From assembly GCF_932526225.1 (NCBI RefSeq), contig NC_064048.1, positions 3,735,597 to 3,799,596 of the forward strand: a DNA stretch of 64,000 nucleotides, read 5' to 3'. The position numbers were made by a program, and so were the translations under genes. This document shows, piece after piece, positions 1-12,700 of this stretch. Source of the DNA: Nematostella vectensis (Eukaryota > Cnidaria > Anthozoa > Actiniaria > Edwardsiidae). Below the pieces are notes generated by a model that ran no database searches, had not been told where the DNA came from, and worked only from the letters and a program-made list of their open reading frames with translations. Each line of letters begins with the position of its first letter. The first letter of the stretch is position 1.

Positions 1-693
1 AACTGAGCTCATTTTCCTCGACTTTGGACATTTTTTGGGACGTTTTCAGTCTTTTTTTTTTGGATGGCTTGAGCTAAGAAATCAAGATAAATCATACTTC
101 TTGGCATTTTCTGGCAATATATACAGTATACTCTATTAACTCAGACTAAAGGAGCTTTTTTATCTCTTTTAAATTAAAATTTTTGACACTTTTTGTTTTT
201 CGTTGGTTATTAATCTTGAGCGAATTCCATCACACAAGATTCATGTACCTATACTTTTATGATTACTAAAAGAATCTCCTATAAAGTTGGGCACTATCTT
301 AGGCTTGGTTTCCAGCTGTGGTGGTTTCGGTGCGCCCGCCATCCATTCCCATTCCACAGCTGGGTGCATGGTACCAGGCTTTGTCTGGATAGGCCAGTCA
401 GAAACTTACCACTTGAAAGTCTGTCTGTAAATACATTAGCATAATTATCACAACAAGAGTCCAATAAGGGTGGGTGGGGGGTTTGAGAAAATGTTCAACT
501 TAGCGTAAGAAAAGTTCAGTTATGAAGAATGTGGGCCCCAGCAAAAGCTTGCCGTGAAAGGGCTTCGTTTTCTATTAAGAGTTTGAGTAAGCACGGCCCT
601 GCTGTACTCATACTGTTTGTGAGCAAATATTTTCTAACAAAGATGACATCATATATTTTCTTATTTGTAACTGTTGTTCCTTTATCTCTACAG

Positions 694-769
694 CATGTTA
701 GGAAAATTAACTGGTCAGTTGAAAACCCAAGGCACTTTCTTGACACTCATACTGGTAAAGAAATACCGG
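694..769 (+). CDS. SND1: SND1 exon (linker before SN2)
   Basis: Encodes the linker before SN domain 2 with motif [10 protein letters not shown] (human ENPRHFVDSH). Acceptor CTCTACAG, donor GTAAGC; ends in phase 1. It is the first SND1 exon in the window; I found no SN1 exon in positions 1-693. Confidence 0.93.
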
Positions 770-3700
770 GTAAGCTTCTTAGTATTTCTATGATATACAA
801 TTCCCTTGTAAACAATGCCCCAGTGAACGATAAAATGGAATTATAAATCATTTGCCGAACAATTATAAAAGAAAAAACAATTCCATGTTGAACAAGTTTC
901 CTTGTCAAAAGCCGACAGTAAGTGATTTAAATTGCAAACTTATTTGGGGTTCCTATAATTAAATCTCATTTTCTTTTCTTTAATTCCAAATAGCTTACAG
1001 GAGATCAACATTTTACATTCTGATGTTTTCTTTTTCATGTCCTCTTTAGCTATAGTTGAGCATGTTCGCGATGGATGTACTGTAAGGCTGTTTCTGCTAC
1101 CAGAGTTTTACCACATCACAGTCATGCTCTCTGGAATAAAGGTAATGTCACAGTACAAAACAAGAGCTAGGTATTCTGCATAAAAGCTGTGTTAAAGCAG
1201 CATTGTCACCACTTCACTTCCGGAGGTCCGACGGAAAAATCGACCGTTAAAGGACAAAATAATCTATTAGAATTCGAGATATTTAACTTGCCATCCGCTC
1301 TAAATTACCATTCACATCCTCGAAAAAACTTGCAACAGACACACTGCTTTCAATATTTTGAAATATTTTTCGCGTTTTCCGTTAAAAATCATCGGAGATT
1401 GTTACGTAATCGACCGGAAGTAAACTGGTGACAATGCGGCTTTAAAGATCCACAGAAGATGGCCTAAAATAAAAGTTGCAAGAAATTCTTCCCTGAGCCT
1501 GCACATGTAAATTCGAGTCTGGATGAAAATATCGTTTTGAATTTTGGCATAAAAAAACATGAAATGATAAAGTCTACAAGACCTTGAAAATGCGTTCATT
1601 TTAGTTTAACACATTGACCCCTCAACCGGCCTGTACCGGCTATGGGAAGTACTCACAACCCAAAAAATTCATAAATGCAAACTAAACACAACAAGATGAA
1701 AATACTCAGGCATCAGTCTAAGGGATAAATGGTCTTGAAGATATGCATCCAACCAAGGTGTTGGCAACTACTCTTAAGCCAAATAATAGCACAGGTTCTT
1801 TGACAAATTTCAAATCGAAAAAGAAAAGCAGAATCACCCCTCTCAATAAAACGCTCAAAATACAACACAAGGGAGAGAGATCAGCAAACACAGCTCAAGA
1901 CACAAATAGATACCTTTATTCTGATCCTCCAGGTTCATTTCCATGGCCTCAAAACACAATGTCCACTCCTTGAAGGCTTGTAAAACCACGAAGATGCCTT
2001 TACGGATTGAAAAGCATTCTGGGAGATCCAGGGAAAAATTCACGAGGGGAGGGCCAGTCAACACTCCTGTCCCCAAAGTCAGATGGTTTTTTATAAGTTT
2101 TTTTAAAAGACAGCATTTAAGAGAGCTGTGGTGATTCATTAGAAAATTATTTTCTCATCCAGGCAAAGCCAAACAAGAAAAAATCATCATGAATCCACCT
2201 TTGCTTGCAAATATCCATAAGCAAAGCACTCATTTATGCCCCAAAAGACTTCATGATGTCCTGAGACACTCTCCTAATATGCTCATAGCTGTATTTTTGA
2301 TGAAAAATACAAGCAACCATCAACTTGTGTTGGCTTCAGCACAACGACAAGGGATTAAAAGTGGGGACCGCAAAGCACTGTTGGAAAGCTTGGATACCGC
2401 TGACTAGGTGCAGCTGTGTTTGACTTTGACGGGCTGTATAAAACTCAGAATAGGGGGGAGGTATCTGTTTTCAGTCTGTTTTTTTGTAAATTCAGCTCAA
2501 AAATAGTCAGGAGTCAATGGGTTAAATAAGGTGTTTGCTCACGTTTTCAACAACGAAAAATTAAATTGGAATTTAAAGGTACCGGGACGTAAAATTCCAT
2601 TTCATAACTCACACCAGAAATACAGCTCCAATGAAGAATTGTTCTCTCCTAAACGTCGCTTTTGACATGTGTTACACATGTAATAGGCTATACTAATGAG
2701 ATTTCCAAGCAACAGCGAACGGGGACTTCTTGGATTAGTGTTATATCCGATCAATCCTGCTATAAAAACGGTTAAACTGCATTATATAAACTTATGAAAA
2801 ATTCAAAGAATACTTCTGTATGTGTCTTTTCAACAGTCACCAATGTTCAAGCGGGAAGGGGACAAAGAATTCCCTGAACCATTTGCAGATGAAGCTAAAT
2901 TCTTTACAGAGAGTAGACTTTTACAAAGAGAAGTGAAAGTTATCTTGGAAGGTGAGTGCCAAGTTATACTTACAGTACACGTAGAGAGAACATGAATATT
3001 GAACGCTTGCGATGACTGATCATAGCATTAGCTTTCTGAAAGTTATACAATGACAAATCTTTATACCCGCTGCTAGATTTCTATAAAAAGGCTAAAAATT
3101 TCTGAAAGGTTTACAGAAAATATCGCCATTTTAATGTTAAAACTCCTCATTGAATTCTTCATACCTTTTTGCCCATACACCGCTACAACCCGTGTGCCCG
3201 CTTCCTTATTATATATAAGGTACCAGTACTATTAGTACTGATTACTGTCATCGTGTTAACTACTACTGGATCTTTACTTTAAAAAAAAATCATTCAAATA
3301 TCAAGATATTCACCTGTCATTGTTTCATTGTATGGCAATATTCTCTAAAAGGCCAGTCACCTATTCCTTCAGTAGTATCTTCTCCCTTCCGTACTTCTTC
3401 ATCAAGGCCCTCAGACGTGTACGCTCTAGCTGCGTTGAATCTGTGAAATCGCACTCACCAGATCGCCTAAGTGAAGAAAACTCAGAGATATTTTTTTCTG
3501 CTGTGGCTGTAACCGTCTTGCCCTTTCCGTCTGTTCCTTGGGGAGCATTCTTTCTTGTTCTTTTCTTCCTACCCGTCTAGCTTTTTTACTCTTTTCGCTT
3601 GGTCTTTCTGGTGCTTCCCGAGGGAGAGGATTTCCGTGGGATTCGTTTGAACATTTGCCGTCTTCTTGGCCCTGTCTGGGCTCACCCCTTGAAGCACTCT

Positions 3701-6700
3701 CGGCGAGCTTAAACCTTTGTTTTTCGTATGCTTTCTGTGGAAGGGAATTACCCTCACATTTGTTTGGACATTTCCCTTCATCTTGCTCCTTTTTGGCCTC
3801 TCCATGTACAACACGCTCGCTCTTAAGCCTTTGTCTTTCTTTCTGAGTACAAGTTGAATCAGGCAAGTTGTTTGAACATACCTGTTTTTCATCTCTCGCT
3901 TCCGGCCATGAATCCATCCTCGTCTCATTACTTTGCTTTTCTGGTGCTTGCGGGAAAAGGGAACGACCATACAAGTCGTGCGAGTGGATTTTCTCCCCCA
4001 GTGATTCTCACTGCTCGTATTGCTACGTGTTTCTGGTGAGGTATTGTTAAAAATGTGATATGGCAGCTCACCGCAATAGATATCCTCGCTAGGCCTGATT
4101 TTCACTTCTTGTCTGTGCTTTTTTTTTGGCGCCTTCTTGGGAGGTGATGCAACAGGCACCCCGTTTAAATAAGTATGCCCCTCTTTGCCGTTTTCCTCTC
4201 GGCGCCTAGAATCTCTTGCCTTCTTACTGGCTTGCTTTTCTTGCGTTTGCTGTGAATGCTGTGATTGCTTGGGTAATTCCTCGATTTTTTTTTCCTCGTC
4301 CGACTCCCGCCGTCTTTCTCGCTTTACACTTGATCCTGATCCCTCTTTTTACCACGCTTCGGCGTGTTACCTATGTTACTGTTTTCTGGTTTTTCCTTGA
4401 AGCGTGAAAGGCATGGAAGAGGTGGTAGGCGTACGCTATTTTTCGCTCTTCCTTTATCGCGGTTTATGTTTCCTTCGTAGCGGTCGACTATCTTTTTGGC
4501 GCTAACCCTTATTCGCTTTTCTACTTGCTCAACTTTTCCGATGAAAATCTCTCTGTTCCTTTCTCTGTAAAACTGCGCTAGTTCTAATAAGGACATTTCT
4601 TTATAGGGTCTTGCCATTATTGCACCCTATCGACAATAGTTCTGAAACTAGCGGCTTACAGTTTGTCTACTGTCTTGGTTTTTTCTTTCTGCTTAAGCTA
4701 CTTTTAGCCTCTTTTTGAAAGTGTTATTAGCACAACCAGCGCTGCCCACTTAGTTGAAGACTAGAATTTGAAGACTCAAATTTGAAGACTACAATTTGAA
4801 GTCTAGAATTTGGAGAATAGAATAATTTACCGTCTTCGGATTAGGTGCGGTTTGACGTCAAGGTGTCACGTACAGTACTCAAATTTTTGATTGACCAAAA
4901 CTGTTACTAGACAAGCCCTGCTGCCGCCAAATGCTAAGACTAGAATAATTTACCCTGTCTGTCATTAGCGATCAGGTGTGGTTTGACGTCATTACACCAA
5001 AGATTTCCCAACAAAGAGTGCCCTGCACTGTGTCTTTATGGAGGAGTCTTTAATAAAAAAGTATTTAAAGCTTTCATGTTTTTAGCGCCTGGATCATATC
5101 GGAAGAAAAGTTTAGCAAAACTTCATTTAGTGTGATTTTAGGAACTTGATTGGGAGATCGTCTCTTATATGAGAATGCTAATGCTAATTTTTGTGAAATG
5201 AAATATGCAATGGGATGCCGCATAAATGCAGTACGTACTGCACGCAAAGTTTGTACTTACTCAAAACTTTTACTACAATGGCTAGATCTCGCTAAGCTCC
5301 AGAAAAAAACAACATTCCCCACTTATCTCATTTAACGCCACTTCTTCATTTTTCAGGTGTATCAAACACGAATTTCTTGGGCACAGTTATACATCCCGTA
5401 AGTATTCAATGAATATCCAGTCAGCGTTGCCAACAAAGCTATGCTTTTTGTAGGCTGGAACTAAATGCTTTGTTTTCTACTGTAGGCTGTTAGTGTTCCG
5501 CAACTAAATGCTGTGTTTTATAGACTCCTAATGTTTCTGAACTAAATACTGTACTTGTTTTAGGCTTGTAGTAAAGGCCTAGCAAAACTAGGCGACATGT
5601 CGAGCGCGACATGTAGCGTGCGACATGTATCTTAAGGCCTTGTCACACGTACGTTTTTTCTCTTGCGACCTGTCTCGCAAAAAATTGTGGCAGGTCGCAC
5701 GCGTATTTTTTTGCGTGTGACACCCCGGCCCTTTGCAACTTGTTTTGCATTTCTCAAAGTCGCACGAAAAGTAGAACGCTCTTCTACTTTCTGCAACAAA
5801 TTGCTTCAAGTCGCAGGAAAAACTTCACGTGTGACAGGGTGCGTGCGACCTGCAACAATTTTTTTGCGAGACAAGTTGCAGCCGAAAAATCTACGTGTGA
5901 CAGGGCCTTTAGCCACCCAAAGAGACATTATAGCGCGCGCCAAATCTTGTAAAAGCGACAAGAAAATGTTTCTCAGATAGTTGAGAATCATTTTCGTGTC
6001 GCGCTCTACAAAATTTGTCGCGCACTTCATGTTTTTGGTAGTGGGTAAACTAGAGAATATTTAGGAGACATAACACACGCTACATGTCGCGCTCGACATG
6101 TCGCCTTGTTTAGCCTGGCCCTAACTCCGAACTTTATGATTTGTTTTACAGGCTGGTAACATTTCCGAGCTGCTTCTGAGAGAAGGATTCGCACGATGTG
6201 TAGACTGGAGCATGGCTGTGCTTTCCAAGGGACACGACATACTCAGGGCTGCTGAAAAGTGAGTCATATTTAAGTCTAGCATGAAAAAGCCACGTTCAAA
6301 GATTGCTAAGATTGGCACCGCATTGGCTCTGCAATGCTAAGGCGTTGATGTCATACTGTTCACTCACTAAAATTTAAATAAGACGGGAGCTAGCCGTGCA
6401 AATCCCATAGTAAGCTTTCAGACAATCCATATACTGAGAGAATTACTAGAAATAACTGGACAGGTGACTTATATAGACACGTGACTAAGAGGGCAATATC
6501 ACGCGTTTTGTGATGAGTATCACGTGTTTTGTGATAAGTATCACGTGTTTTGTGATGATGTGGCCTTATCACGTGACTTATATAGACACGTGACTAAGGG
6601 GGCAATATCGCGCGTTTTGTGATGAGTATCACGTGTTTTGTGATGAGTATCACGTGTTTTGTGATGATGTGGCCTTATCACGTGACTTAACTAAACATGA

Positions 6701-9700
6701 GACTTGCTGACCCTGTCACTTGTTTTGCAATGTGGCCTTGGTGACGTATCAAGTGACTTAACGGGACTAAGGGGCAATATCACGTGTTTCGTGATGTCGT
6801 GGCCTTGGGGATAAGGGGCCTTATCACGTGATTGAACTGGACACGTGGCATTATCACGTGACTCGTGATTTAGCCTCGGTGACTTAACTAAGGTAACTTC
6901 ATACAGTACATAATCACTGGGTAAGACGAAGGCCTTAACTCTTGCTTATGGGACTTTTCCTAGGCTTGCCAAAGAGAAGAGAATACGAATTTGGAAAGAG
7001 TACGTCCCAAGTACCCCAGCCATTGAGATCAAGGACCAGGAATTCTCTGGAAAGGTACAGTGACATTTTCTACATTACTTGCTGGTGACATTTCTATATT
7101 ACTTGCTGGGAATGGCTATGAAAAAAAACAGAGGACACGTGACATTCATAAACTCCTCGCTAGTTCATTTAAGCAAAAGATACGAATTCATTGCTGGACC
7201 CAAGTTCGGGATATTTGGTTTTCAAACTTTTTTTTTTATCATTATGGGGCCAAAACAATATTTTGATAACGAGATGACGAACATCGTGGCGTATAAAGGA
7301 AATAACACTAAAAACTATGCGAAATTTGTTTGGGAGTTGTCCCGGCTTTTTATGAGGGGTGGCTTATGTGGCTTTGTTGTTATTTTAAGCAAGTGTCATG
7401 ATAATATCTATTAAATTGAGATGTACATTTCTGTATAGGGAAATGAATCCCCTTGAATCGCCTGAGATTTATTCAATCTTTCAATAAAAATTGATCTATT
7501 GTTTTTGCCAAAGAAGAACATGATGCTTAATCCTATTATTTGTTTTAAAATAATCTTGTCATATAAAATATGACAAGATATTTCAATGCAAAATAAATCA
7601 AAGTAGCAGGATAATGGTTGCCTACGTTATTGCCGCATATTGTGGTTCATTTCCCTTCCGTGGATTTGAAAAGGTCTTCTCTAGATGCAGGTTGAATGTT
7701 GAATCAGATCATTAAACAATGTCGATCAACCACTCCTTTGTTATCATTAAAATATAACGGTCTATTTTAAAGGAATCTACAAAATAACAACCTGCGAATA
7801 AGGTCTGATATGCTATTGACGATAATTGAATAGAAAGATCTGGGTTACTCACATGAATTAGCTGATTGAAGTGGATGCTTTGTGTGACTCTGACTGACTG
7901 TGTGTGGCATTGTGCGGGAGCATAAAATGGCGGCGTGATTGGCCTTCTTTACAAGAGCATTGAGCACTCTGAATTTCGGTCTAATTTAAAATGTTTTTAT
8001 AGGTGCTTGAAATAGTCAACGCAGATGCTGTTGTTGTCAGACATCCAAGTGGAAAAGATATGAAAATACATTTGTCAAGTGTTAGACCCCCGAGGTAAGA
8101 GGCGAAAGCGACGGTTTCAACGGCAAAGATTGTTACCGGGCGTATAGCTAGGGTGGTTGGGGGGAGGGGGTGGGTAGAAGGGCCGACACGAATATAAGCA
8201 GGCCTTTAAACCGCCTAATAATCTTTCAGGAAATTAATTCCCATTTATTCCACAGAGTGCAGCCCAAGGAAGATGCTGAGCTAGCCCCTGTAGCTAAAGA
8301 AAGCAAGCGCTCCAGACCTCTTTATGACATCCCTTACATGTTTGAAGCTAGAGAATTCATGAGGAAAAAGCTGGTTGGTAAAAAGGTAATAGCAGTCATG
8401 TTGTTTAGTAGCAGTTTATTTGTTTGGAATGCGAATGATCAGGAGATCGATTTCCTCTTTCCTTTCCATCATGGGTAGGCTGTGACAGTGCTTATATCCT
8501 ATATATTTGTTATTTGTTTTGAAACCTGAAAGTTGTTTTCTTGCCTAGTCATCGCATTATAAAGCCTTGAGAAAACAAGGCCAGGATTCCTGGCTTGCCG
8601 AGCAAAGTTTGCGGCTGTTCTTACACTAAGTCTGACTCGTGATCAGTCAAGCGATACTTCCGCAGCAATACTGGTCTAGGTTAGCGCTAATTTCACGTTC
8701 CCTACTTGCAAGGGGTGCATTTGTTATTGATTTCACCAATTAATACTTTTAAATTAACAGGAAATTTTGTTTTTGGCCATTTTGAAATTCCGTCATACTT
8801 TAACAACACATTGTTCCTCATGTTTATCTTTGTTTTTGTTTTTCACCAGGTTAATGTCAAGATTGACTATATCAAACTACCAAACGACGGCTTTCCTGAG
8901 CGAACATGTGCGACTATTACTATCGGAGGCGTCAATGTTGCCGAGGCCCTTGTCTCCAAGGGTTTCGTCACAGTTCTGCGCCACAGGCAAGATGATGACC
9001 AGCGGTCTTCTCACTATGACGAGCTCTTGGCCGCTGAGACAAGAGCGGTCAAAAATGGCAAAGGACTCCATAGCAAAAAGGAGCCACCAATTCACAGAGT
9101 TGCTGACCTTTCAGGAGAAGCAGCAAAAGCCAAACAGTTCTTACCTTTTTTGCAAAGAGCGGGACGATCCTCAGCTATTGTCGAGTTTGTCGCGAGTGGT
9201 TCGCGCATGAGGCTGTACCTACCAAAGGAGACTTGCTTAGTTACATTCCTCCTCGCTGGTATCAGCTGTCCCCGTGCAGGCAGGATTGCAACGAGCCAAG
9301 GAGTCATCACTAATATGGATGGCGACGCCTTCGGCGACGAGGCACAGAGGTGAGTCCACTAACCAAATGCGAACACCTCTGTGTGTAGGCTCCAAATCAT
9401 TTCCGCTTCCCCCTTTAAGTCTGATTGAGACAACACGACTTAGTCGAAGGCGACCTTTCTACGATATTTCTTAGCCCTTAATCACACACTGCGATTTCCA
9501 ACTCACTTTCACACCGCCTTTAAGTCTGGTTTAGACAACACGATTTAGTCATATGCGACCTGCCTACGACATGTCTTAGCCCTGAATTACACACTGCGAC
9601 TTTCGTAGCCGAGCGTCGTAACGGAGTCGTAAGCTGATTTACACCCTACGACTCGAGTTGTAGAGGTGTTGCGGGCAAGTCGCATACAACTAAATCGTGT

Positions 9701-12700
9701 TGTCTAAATCAGCCTTTAGCACCGTTTGCAGTGCCGTAGCAGGCTTTGATATATTGGTGGGGCACAATACAGAAACGTTATGAAAACATTGGAGGGTACA
9801 GCCACGCCTCTACTGGTCATTTTCTTATAATATTTGAATTTTTTTTTTTTGGGTGCCCCACCCCCTGCTACCGCCCTGCCTTCGTTCCCAGTTTCAGTAC
9901 GTCCCCCATATCGAGGATCCAGCACTCCTTGCTACCACCCTGCCTTGGCTCCCAGTTTCAGTACGTCCCTTTTACGTTCTTTCTTCGGCCACGAAAATTT
10001 TTCAGAAACAAAGTTATTCCGGCTTGTACCCGGTCTTACTTCCTCCTGATTAATCTTGAACTATATCCAAAATTACCGTCACCACTAGGGACGGTAATTT
10101 CAGTTAATGGAGCCGGAGCCAGGCTCAAAGGTCACTCGTAAATTATATCGTACGAGTACACGTATCATGCTACGATAGCACAGGTATTACTCAATATGTT
10201 TCACGTGAGATACCTTACTATACACGTTCTTAATTCTTATTGGTCGCTATCTACCTATATAAAGCGCCACACCTAAAGTAAAGTCATTCGCTCTTTCGCT
10301 TCATAAGCTACGGGTACTGTAAAGAAACATTTGAATATGCCTAAACGTTCGCGTTTGTCTGGAGGAGATGAGTTTTCTCGCCTTTCTACCGAGGTGCTTG
10401 GTCTGCGACTACAAGCCCTCAACCTGCCCTCTGGTGGAACACGGCAGCAACAAATAGATCGCCTCCGGCAAGCCACTCGAGGCGGTGAGGAGGCTTCACC
10501 TTCAGCCCCGAGGGGCAAAAGGGGGCGCCAAGCGCCCACCAGTCATCCGACGGATCCGACCACCAGTCATCCGACGGATCCGACCGGTTTTTCTGAAGCC
10601 CAGCTGTCGGTAATACGGAAAACTGTGTCCGACGCTCTCGCAAGTTGGCGACCACCACAACAGGACACTCCATCACCACCAGTCGTCGCAAGCGAAGGCA
10701 CTCCTGGCTCGGCGTCTCCCTTGGTTCTCGATCGCCCATTGGACGAGGCACTAGAGGGCAAGATTACTCGGGGTGAGTACATCGATCTTGCTCTCCTTCT
10801 CCCCGATAATCTTGCGCACGCCGGGCCCGAATTCCAACTTGGTTTCGCCGAGAACTCGGAGAGCGTCAGGCTCTTGCGCAATAAACGACAGAGCATAGAC
10901 TCATTCTATAAATGGGTCATCGCATACACGCGGTATGCGCTTACGATCGTCACGGCATTTCCAAGACGGGCCCGGGAGATGATCCAATACCAAGCGATCA
11001 TTTCATCCGCGGCGGCAAAATACCGGGGTTTTGCGTGGCTCACATATGATGAGAACTTTCGCCGCTATGCCGCTCAGGATCGCTCAATTCCCTGGGATCG
11101 TGTCAATCTTGAACTGTGGACGGTAACATTCGCCGGGTTGGCTAAACCGCACTGCGCTTCGTGTTCCAGCCCCTTCCATCGCTCCGAAGACTGCCCTTCT
11201 GGTCAACACCGCCTCGCCACACACCGCTCACCGCGCATTCATCGTAACAACGTGTGCTTCGACTTCAACCGAGTCACCGGCTGTTCCCGTCAAGCCTGCA
11301 TCTACCCCCACGTTTGCCAAAAATGCGCCGACTCCCATCCCGCTCACCAGTGTCGCGCCGGAATCTCCGCATCCGCAGGCCAGCGCCATGGCAACAGAAG
11401 CCAAGCTCCGGGTCGCCCAGCTGCACAGTAAAAGAAAGGCAACGATAAGTACACCGATTAAAATAGATCTTCTAGAACAGGAACTATCGTACCATCCAGA
11501 TCGTGAATTCGTGACTTCCCTACTTAATTCGTTACGTTTCGGTGCCCGCATCGGTTTTGATGGCACCCAAAAGTCTCGTGTTTCACCTAATCTTATTTCA
11601 GCTCGGGTGCACCCTGAGATAATTTCAAAAAACATAGAAAAAGAGGTCAACTTAGGTCGTATGGCAGGCCCGTTCTCCGCGCCCCCATTACCTAACTTTC
11701 AATGCCACCCAGTTGGGGTAGTGCCCAAAAAACATTCGGCCGACTGGCGCACTATTTATCATTTATCTTTCCCCGAGGGAGATAGCATTAACGATGGAAT
11801 TCCTAAAGACCCTTACTCACTCCAGTACGTTAGAGTGGACGACGCTATTAGCATTCTCACCTCACTCGGCAAACGTGCCTTTATGGCAAAAACCGACCTC
11901 AAATCGGCGTTTCGTCTAATTCCAATACACCCGAACGACTGGAATTTACTGGGGGTCCGTTGGGAGTCTCGTTATTATGTGGATTTATATTTGCCTTTTG
12001 GTTTACGCTCGGCGCCGTTTTTATTTAATCAACTCTCCGAAGCGCTAGAGTGGGTTCTTTAACATAATTACAACGTTCGTAATGTTATTCACATATTGGA
12101 TGACTTTTTCGTAGCGGAGTCATCTAAACTAGGCTGTTTAGAGAGTTTCACAAGACTGCTTAAATTCTTTATCTCAGTGGGGGCCCCTGTTGTGGCTTCC
12201 AAAACAATCGGTCCTAGTACTACACTTGAATTCATGGGAATCGAGCTCGATACCCTACGTATGGAGGCGCGCTTACCTTCCGATAAATTAGAACGTCTTA
12301 AAGCATCCTTGCGGGATTTCAAGCGAAAGCGTTCCGCTCGCCTCATAGAGCTTCAATCCTTAATCGGCACTTTGCAATTCGCCTGCCGCGTTGTTGTTCC
12401 GGGTAGAACTTTCCTTCAGCGCATCATAGATCTCACGCGTCGGGTAAATCACCGATTTCATCACGTCAAATTGAGCCACGGTTTCTTTCAAGATTTAGCA
12501 ATTTGGCAGCAGTTTACGGAGAACGGCAAAGCTTTCTTCCTCGAAGAAGCAATCCGAACCAGCCCGGATATGGAACTCTATTCCGACGCTAGCGGTAGTA
12601 TCGGTTTCGGCGGTTACTTCTCTGGGCGCTGGTTCCAAGGCCGATGGCCGCCTCACCTCGCCATATCCAAAAAGACAGGCATTAGTATCGAATGGCAAGA

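Noticed and set aside
259-846. Small frames before the first SND1 exon, considered as an SN1 exon
   Set aside because: None matches the SN1 C-terminus; the region reads as intron.
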